The translations under genes were made by a program, and so were the position numbers. The notes under the pieces are model-generated. The model was given only the letters and a program-made list of their open reading frames with translations, did not search any database and was not told where the DNA came from. This document shows, piece by piece, positions 57,901 through 64,000 of a stretch of 64,000 nucleotides of DNA. Within the stretch, counting starts at the first letter, position 1, and each line of letters starts with the position of its first letter. Origin of the DNA: Xiphophorus maculatus. Taxonomy: Eukaryota; Chordata; Actinopteri; Cyprinodontiformes; Poeciliidae. The stretch covers positions 13,126,501-13,190,500 of the forward strand of contig NC_036447.1 in NCBI RefSeq assembly GCF_002775205.1, written 5' to 3'.

Positions 57901-60900
57901 CACTTTCCTGTGCAAGAATGAGGTTAAAGTGTAACACGGCAACCCTTTTATACCTCAGCAGATGCCATTTGGTCCGTTTGAACTTAACAAATAGAATCGA
58001 TGCAGTTTTTCCATGAAATTACAAGACTTTCATGTTTCTCTTTAGGTGTCCAGTGCAGAGTCTTTCCCCTCAATGTGAGCAGGATCAGACCTTTGTTTTG
58101 AGGACTTTTTTTTGACAACCTCAACAACAGAGGTGTTCATCGGTCAGCTTATAGAAAAAAAGCAATGTGTAAACCCTTAGTGCTCACTGATTACTCATTG
58201 TTGTGCGACTAATGACTATTAGGCTACAAGTGTGCACACAGTTTTCCTGATATTTCTTTAAGTAATGTCTTACTTCTAAGAACGTTCCAATCTCTGCATC
58301 TGGTTGATCTTTATTTAACCTGCCAGCATTTCTCTTTAAGAGCTGTGATAGAAGAAAATACAGCGTTCATAGTGGTTCCTATTGTGCTTGGGGCAGAGTT
58401 GGGTGTTTATAACAAGCAGACAAAATGGTAATGGAGTTTTTAAACCATCTGAAATTTGCAATTAGAGCTAGCAGAATTACTAAAACAGGTTGTGTGTTTT
58501 CCTCTGAAATTGTACCTTCGCTAGCCACTTTATTAGGCACACTGAGTAGATTTAGACATCTAGACATGGTGAACATAACGTGCTAAAGGCCAAACTGAAT
58601 GAGTTTGAAGGTGGTGTGGTTGATACAACTGATGCTTAAAACACAATATGTCTAACCTCGAGGTGTTGCAGATTTCAGAAAACTGAGCTTAAAACTCAAC
58701 ACAAGCTCACCAAAATTGAGCAGAAATGATTAGTCTTTAAGTCAGCTGAACCTTCAAATTTTAGGGTCAGAATTTGGTGTAAAACAACACAAAAGCATGG
58801 ATCCGGTCTGCACCGTGTCAGTTGTTCAGCTACAACCAGAATGAGGATTTTCATCTCTCCTCCTGACCACCTCTTCTGATGGCTGCTTCCAACAGGACAG
58901 TGAAATATAGCACATACTGTATCTCAAACCATCTCAAACGTGTTTCTTGAATATGACAATAAGTTCACTAGACTTCATCAACACAGACTTTCACAGTTGC
59001 TAGATCTCTATCCAATAGAGACCTCCAGGAGGTGGTGGAGAGTCTGACTTATATTCCAGGTGCAACAAGTCTTTGATCCAAACTTCTCAATTCGGTCCAA
59101 AGTTTCTGTGGAATAATTCAGACACTTTCATACATCCATTAAGGGTTTTTTTTTTGAAGCCAAGGTGCTCCAATTAAGGATTAGCAAGGTGCAAAGTTAA
59201 AAAGAAAAATCTTCCAGTATTTTCAAATCCACCATGTTCAACGACAGACTGCTCGGCTTTACTCTGGTCAGCCTTCTTGTTACTTTACACTGAATTAGTC
59301 TCTGCAGTTGGAGCTCTGGGCTGAGAACGTTGTAACACCCAAGTAGAGGGTGACTCATTTATTTTTGTTCCAACTACCACTACTATTAATAATTCAAAAT
59401 GATGCATGTCTTTGTATCTAATGCATTTAAAAACAATGTTAGCATATTCACAAGTGGATATTTCACAGCACAATTTCAGTCACTGGTTTAATGAGGTGTA
59501 AGCAGCCAAAAAAGAAAGGAAAGTTTCTAGTTTGAACATTAACTGTGTATTCAACACACACTGTCTGCAGCCATACTGGATTTGAAAATCCAAACTGCTT
59601 GGCAATCTCTGCCTTTCCCTGGTTGAATTTCCAACTTTATGCTACATTCTTGTTGTATTTCTGACTGGGAACTTGGAAAATTCATCCATGCGTCTCCTTC
59701 ATTCAGTAGCAACGTCTATACTGAACACATCATGTATAATCACTTCACTGACAGGAAAATGGTCTGAGTTTTTTTTTTTTGTTTCTCACTGGAAACAAAA
59801 ATGGTCAATGATCAGGCTCTGACCAATGGTCAGGGCCATTTATTTAAACACAAGAATCTGATCAGATTTTGTTTTTCAAAATTGCAGTAATGACCCTTCC
59901 GAACTGATGAACCTTTCCTTTAACGAGGCTCAGTCAGCCACAACCCTAGAATATCAACATTCTCACTTTGCATATTTCCTCCACAGCTAACTTCCCATCC
60001 AGCTGTTTGCAAATTTGAAGTCAACTGTGGAATGATGCTTTGCGTAGATTGAATGCTGATTGGCTAAAAACACACGCTGAGATGCGATAAAAATAACTAA
60101 CAAAGAGGAAAAAATTAAACTGTCAAAATATGGATTAAGTGGAAAATTTCTGGAAAGTACACTAATTTGAACTTTGTCAATTATGACATCAGTAATTTAT
60201 TTAACAGAATAACAATACTCCCAATTTGCATGCCTAAGCTAGACAATCATCTACTTTAGTATTTTGAATTATATTAGCTGTTAATCTAGCCAGACCAGTG
60301 GTTTGTTTTAATGTTATACCTGTTACTGTATCACAACTTAAATCTCAAGTCCAGAGAGGTTCCCTTTTCTCTGGAGCAGAGGTTGCTGATATGGGACACC
60401 ATTTTTTTTAGCTGTGTATAAGTGGAGATATGAACAAATGAATCTATGGGATGACAATATGCAGAATTTATTTACAAGTGAAATAGAGCAACCATCGTCA
60501 TCTGGTAATCTTACAGTCCCCAGTAGAACAACTGCTTGCTTTAGCTCATCTTAAGCAACCAGCTGCAACAGCAGCAAGAAGTAGTGAACTTGGTGAAAGC
60601 AAAAGACTTTCACCCGTTTCACCCGCATCAAAAAATAACAACTTGCAGAAACACAGCTTTCCAACGAGGAAAAAAAGAATTACAACGCCTTATAAAACAT
60701 AAAAATAAAAGAACCAGATACATGGCAGTTTTAAATCTATATCTTATTTAGATTATGAAAGTCTCAATTGCATCAGCTAGTGGAGAGTTGCACTACTAGA
60801 CTTATTCTCCTCTGAGAAACTAAAGCATATTGACGATCTCAGATTATGAACCTCCTGCTACTGGCAAACAACATGTACAAAAATATTCGCTTAAAAACTT

Positions 60901-63541
60901 TCAGGCATCTACTCCTGTTTAAAAAAAAAAAAAGTCTACTTGTAATTAACTGTGTTTTAGCTCACAAATTCACAAATCAACAACTTAAACACCTAAACGC
61001 CCCACAGAACATTTTCTGCTATTCTAAGCAACAGCAACTTAAAAAAAAACACATTGTGGTTTTCTAAAAGCTTGTGTTGAACACAATCAGGAAAGAAATT
61101 TGACAATGCTGTGGAATGTACTTTAGTGTACAGTGGTGATGGATGTTTGCACTGGGTTTCCAACAAACCTTGACCTCGGCTATGAAGCTGTCTCTAGATA
61201 TGCCAGACAGAAATTAAACCAACTCCTTCCATTTCAGCTATTTGCACCTTTCTCTACAGCTGCTGATTTTGCAATAAAACAACTTGGCTATAAAGCAATA
61301 GAATTCCTTGACAACTTCAGCAAATCATTTTAACCCCAATAAGATGATTTAACATATAGAACATGTTCTGATATATAATCAACAACCTGATCAAATAAAG
61401 AAAGCGGATGTACAGCACTTCTATAAATAACAAATTCTGTAATTGCCCCCAGCAAATTCATAGTTCCTAGGTGGGAGAGAGCAAGACTTGAATCAGATAA
61501 CAATAAGGCTAATCGTACTAAAGCAAAGTAGTTCTGTTTTGTTACGAGCTTTCCAGCCATAAAATGTAATATCAGTTAAAAAATAATTTAAATAAACAAT
61601 TTGCAGGCACAATGTTAATCTATACACTAAGCCTGCACAACATCGCACTATCAGTGTGCACAATATTCATACTGCAGGACTGTTTGAACTACAATAATTG
61701 TTGGCTGGCTAACATATTCCAAGTGTAATCAACTTGAATTTTTCATGCTAACACCATTTGTTGCCTACTTCAGAACAGCATTTATTTTCTAAAGGAATGT
61801 TGGAAATAAAAAAATACAGTAAAATATATATATATATAGTGGAAAACTAACATCTCCTGATGAGTGACTAAAGTATCCGCATGTAAATAGTTTCTACCAA
61901 TACAGAACATTTCCTGCTTAGCCAGGTAAAAAAAAGGTATTTATAATGTGAGGTGAGGTGAGGGGAATCCAAATCATTTTTATTTCCTAAATTCCACAAC
62001 AATGAGCGAAAGAATACAAGTTTTATATGTTCATGTTTTCAAAATCAGACACTTACATAATACTTCCTCAGTATTTGGTGCTACTGCCCTTGTACAGCAT
62101 GACTTGGGTCAAATGTTTTGGGTTTTCTTCCACAAGCTTCTCACAATAGTTTGCTGGAGTTCATGTCCATTCCTCCTGTCAGAAAGGCTACAACTGAATC
62201 AGGTTTGCAGGCTGCCTCACTTCCACACACCTTTTCTGATCTGTCCACAACTTCTCTATCAGACTGAGATCAGGGCTGGCCATGCCGAAACATTGACTTT
62301 ATTGTCCTGAAGCCCCACAACACGATGCGTTACAGCCGAGATGGTGTTCCCAGGCTTACAAGAGAAAGCCTTTTTCATCCAAATGTAACGATCGTCATTA
62401 TGGCCAAACTATCATTTTATCAGACATGTTTCTAGTTCCTTTGCATGTTTTTTTCTTTTGGAGTAATGGCTTCCTCCTCACTGACTGAACTTCCAGGTCA
62501 TGTTGATACAGAACACATTCCACTGCAGATGATAACAGTGTATTATCAGTTTCAGCAGCATCTTCAGAATGGCTTCATGTCCTGGGGTCAATCTGCACAT
62601 TTTGGACCAAAATACGTTCATCGCTGGGACACACAGCGGTATGATGGTTGGACATTCCCATCATGTCTATACTTGCGTGTAATTGCTTGAACGGATGAAC
62701 CTGGCACCTTCAAGCTTTGATAAATGCAAAGAATAAACCAGACTTGTGCAGTCCAATAACTATATCTTGTTTGATTTGTTTAGACCTTCCCATCATGTCA
62801 AACAAGAAAGCAGTTTGTTCAAGGTGTGGGCTTAAAATGCATGCACACGGGTGTCTCCAATAAACTCAAAGTGTCTATTAACCTACCATGACATCATGAT
62901 GTGGGTTTTTCCTAATAGTTTCATAGCTAGTAATCATTCTGTATTACTAGCTTCTGATTTAAAAGAAATTCATGAATAAATCTCTGACATCATTATTGTG
63001 GCATTCAGCAAATAGAAATAGTCTTGGTAGTTTTAACTGATCTAAAATGAACAGTGTGGCCTGATTTTACTTCAGACGGCGAGGAGGGAAAAAAGTGTTT
63101 CGTTGTTCTGTGTATGTAAATTTCTGGCTTCAACTGTATTAAAAATGCCAATGGTAAAATAAAGAACTGGAAGTTCCTCCTCATGATGCAAAACATCACA
63201 ACTTTGTATCAGGTCAAATATTATTGACTAGCATACAACTTGATTATTGATCAGTCTGCATATTCATCACTAAGAAAAACAACGGAAAATCTCAAAAGAA
63301 GAGAGATTAATAGACTACCAACTAAGGTTTACAAAGTTAGGGAAGTATTGGTATTGTGCGAGAGGCTGGATGCTTTTGACTGGAATTTGAAGTAGCTTTT
63401 GAACAGTATGAAACCTTATCAACATACCTTCAACCGTTTGACCACCTCATCGTTGCTTATTTTGTCCGTGATCTCCTTCACTCCAGGAGGATAGAAGATC
63501 TTTCCGTCCCCCGCAGGCTTCTGCTGTTGCGGGAACTCCAT
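39929..63541 (-). CDS. pds5a: Sister chromatid cohesion protein PDS5 homolog A, 32 coding exons
   Basis: Nuclear HEAT-repeat protein that binds cohesin and, with WAPL, sororin and ESCO, controls cohesin release and loop size. 32 coding exons join in phase to 1286 aa (human 1337). The N-terminus is [20 protein letters not shown], shorter than human. Conserved blocks cover the whole HEAT superhelix, for example [44 protein letters not shown] and [14 protein letters not shown]. The C-terminal tail (from about residue 1120) is variable, with an AT-hook-like RRRGRP (1218-1223), an alanine run (1226-1234) and the conserved end RQIDLQR. Exon coordinates are given in two separate entries. Intron 1 is 7.6 kb. 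Two introns use GC donors and one hAT element abuts a donor. No frameshift seen. Confidence 0.97.
40071..40240. repeat. Interspersed repeat copy B (pds5a intron 31)
   Basis: Shares ordered landmarks with 4162-4335: TTGATAAATTTTCCC, ATGATTGCAATAA, TTTTGAGACCATTTTA, GAGTAATA, TCTCAAAGATCAATAA. Non-coding; family not named. Confidence 0.5.
41259..42727. mobile_element. hAT-like DNA transposon, 1469 bp, complete ends
   Basis: Ends are TAGGGGTTGAAC (41259) and GTTCAACCCCTA (to 42727), perfect 12-bp inverted repeats, with further GTCGACTAGTCGAC-rich subterminal sequence. Flanks are an exact 8-bp direct duplication, GTGTATAC (41251-41258 and 42728-42735), the hallmark of hAT insertion. The inside has no long open frame, so it is a non-autonomous copy. 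A short ATGGCGTCTTCAAAACAGAT start near 41823 may be a transposase relic. The right-end 150-160 bp also occur internally (about 42090-42251). Confidence 0.9.
42970..42995. repeat. 26-bp perfect palindrome
   Basis: AAACATACAGACT directly followed by its reverse complement, with no spacer, in a pds5a intron. Confidence 0.95.
43276..43350 (+). repeat. Solitary CAGGGTTC-type transposon end
   Basis: CAGGGTTCCTACAC resembles the left end of the 8792-9349 element (CAGGGTTCATACAC). I found no matching right end nearby, so it is a truncated copy. Confidence 0.35.
46675..47075. repeat. Polypurine (A/G-rich) low-complexity tract
   Basis: About 400 bp composed almost wholly of A and G on the plus strand (GGAAGG, GAAAAAG, AGGA units) in the large intron between pds5a coding exons 18 and 19. 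Confidence 0.85.
49599..49807. mobile_element. Short Tc1/mariner-like MITE
   Basis: The left end CAGTGCCTTGCAAAAGTATT and the right end TTTTGTAAGGCACAGTG are inverted repeats of a well-known fish Tc1-like terminus. It is about 209 bp, AT-rich inside, in a pds5a intron. The TA target site is not clear. Confidence 0.65.
57075..57283 (-). mobile_element. tRNA-derived SINE with intact target duplication
   Basis: On the minus strand it starts with a tRNA-like head: an A-box-like GTGGCACAGGGGTTAAGC and a B box GGTTCGAGTCC, both RNA polymerase III promoter elements. It ends in an A run of about 17. A perfect 10-bp target duplication, CATATAATCC, flanks it (57065-57074 and 57284-57293), so the copy is complete and fairly young. 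Confidence 0.85.
58512..59200 (+). mobile_element. Decayed, internally deleted Tc1-like transposon
   Basis: Left end GCTAGCCACTTTATTAGGCA and right end near AGCAAGGTGCAAAG resemble a common fish Tc1 family. Inside are relics of its transposase: CTCACCAAAATTG, GGGTCAGAATTTGG, AAGCATGGATCC, CTTCTGATGGCTGCTTCCA, CTATCCAATAGAG. It is much shorter than a full 1.2 kb or longer element, with many stops. Confidence 0.75.
62020..63138 (-). mobile_element. Decayed Tc1-like transposon (salmonid/SB-type family)
   Basis: The terminal repeat at 63105-63138 reads, on the minus strand, CAGTTGAAGCCAGAAATTTA then CATACACAG, the typical outer end of this Tc1 family. Transposase relics follow on the minus strand: at 62640 (CACAGCGGTATGATGG), 62585 (GGGGTCAATCTGCACATTTT), 62260 (GACTGAGATCAGGGCTGGCCA) and 62130 (TCTTCCACAAGCTTCTCACAA), read here on the plus strand. 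Frames are broken. I cannot see the second terminal repeat. Confidence 0.75.
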
Positions 63542-64000
63542 GCTTGTTGATGTCCACACGGTCTTCTACTGGCCTCTATGGGTCAGAAAACTTAAGTTCA
63601 GCACAACCATACTAGTGCACTCAACAAAACCTCGCTTTTCGCATAAATCCCCTGCGGTAATCATTACTTTTCCTCGCTACACCGGATACATCCACACCTG
63701 TATACCACAGAGCTTTTCAATCCAGCACATTTATTTGATTAAAAGCTATCACTGAACCGGCATTGGGCATATTATTAGCTTGAATGCTAAGATAGCACAG
63801 CTAAACATCAGCTGAATATTTTACCCTAGTGTTTTATACAGCATCACAGAGACACAGGAACTAGTTTGACTGCTATTTCAAGAACATTGTATGTATCTGA
63901 AGAGCCATGTTGCAAAAGTCGCTTACGAAAAAGACAGTCGGTGTATAGCCACTGCCATACAACAGTAGTTAGCATTTTGCGGGAAGGAAGTGATGTTAGC
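63542..64000 (-). promoter_or_regulatory. pds5a: pds5a 5'UTR / promoter region
   Basis: Upstream of the pds5a ATG to the window end. I see no coding exon and no clear core promoter motif. A further non-coding first exon beyond the window cannot be excluded. Confidence 0.35.

Larger units (their letters stand above)
55781..63427 (-). other. pds5a: pds5a intron 1 (7.6 kb)
   Basis: Separates the 38-residue first coding exon from the rest. It is rich in transposon debris: a tRNA-derived SINE (57075-57283), a decayed Tc1-like copy (58512-59200) and a second one (about 62020-63138). I see no other gene or conserved exon. Confidence 0.8.
49142..63541 (-). other. pds5a: pds5a coding exons 1-15
   Basis: In gene order: 63428-63541, 55577-55780, 55213-55299, 54975-55072, 54239-54365 (GC donor at 54237-54238), 53726-53806, 53451-53591, 52472-52587, 52118-52212, 51874-52019, 51431-51582, 50279-50392, 49976-50057, 49838-49886, 49142-49281. 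Each boundary was set by AG/GT sites, phase and alignment to the known protein. The exon 13 donor has an alternative 3 bases away (49979); 49976 keeps the human length. Confidence 0.92.

Overview
This is a eukaryotic window from a ray-finned (teleost) fish. It holds intron-rich genes with GT-AG splicing, vertebrate orthologues at near-human lengths, AT-rich introns, many decayed Tc1-like and hAT-like DNA transposons, a tRNA-derived SINE and long microsatellites. The gene block LIAS - UGDH - SMIM14 - UBE2K - PDS5A matches the order on human chromosome 4p14. MAP9 sits between UGDH and SMIM14, which is not its human position (4q32). I place it as a percomorph-type teleost but cannot name the species.

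Layout. 1-1215: a bidirectional promoter region with a probable RPL9 first exon (minus strand, 5'TOP-like) upstream of LIAS. 1216-6484: lias (+, 11 coding exons, 392 aa, mitochondrial lipoyl synthase). 7457-13648: ugdh (-, 11 coding exons, 496 aa), with a likely 5'UTR exon near 16122. 17981-21964: map9 (-, 13 coding exons, 642 aa). 24749-27317: smim14 (-, 4 coding exons, 105 aa), with a likely 5'UTR exon at 29357. 32009-36275: ube2k (+, 7 exons, 200 aa). 39929-63541: pds5a (-, 32 coding exons, 1286 aa, with a 7.6 kb first intron). I rebuilt every coding gene exon by exon, and every junction keeps phase and matches the known family sequence.

The genes do not form a pathway. They cover lipoate synthesis, UDP-glucuronate synthesis, spindle microtubules, a small ER membrane protein, K48 ubiquitin conjugation and cohesin regulation. 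lias/ugdh and ube2k/pds5a are convergent pairs; smim14/ube2k is a divergent pair.

I found no previously undescribed multi-gene system. The most notable observations are: a complete 1.47 kb hAT-like element whose 8-bp target duplication is exactly the first 8 bases of a pds5a intron, splice donor included; two GC-AG introns in pds5a; a pds5a stop codon that reads TAA whether or not the last intron is removed; a 97-bp duplicate shared by the lias 3' region and a ugdh intron; an 18-bp coding tandem repeat in map9; and several transposons with intact inverted ends.
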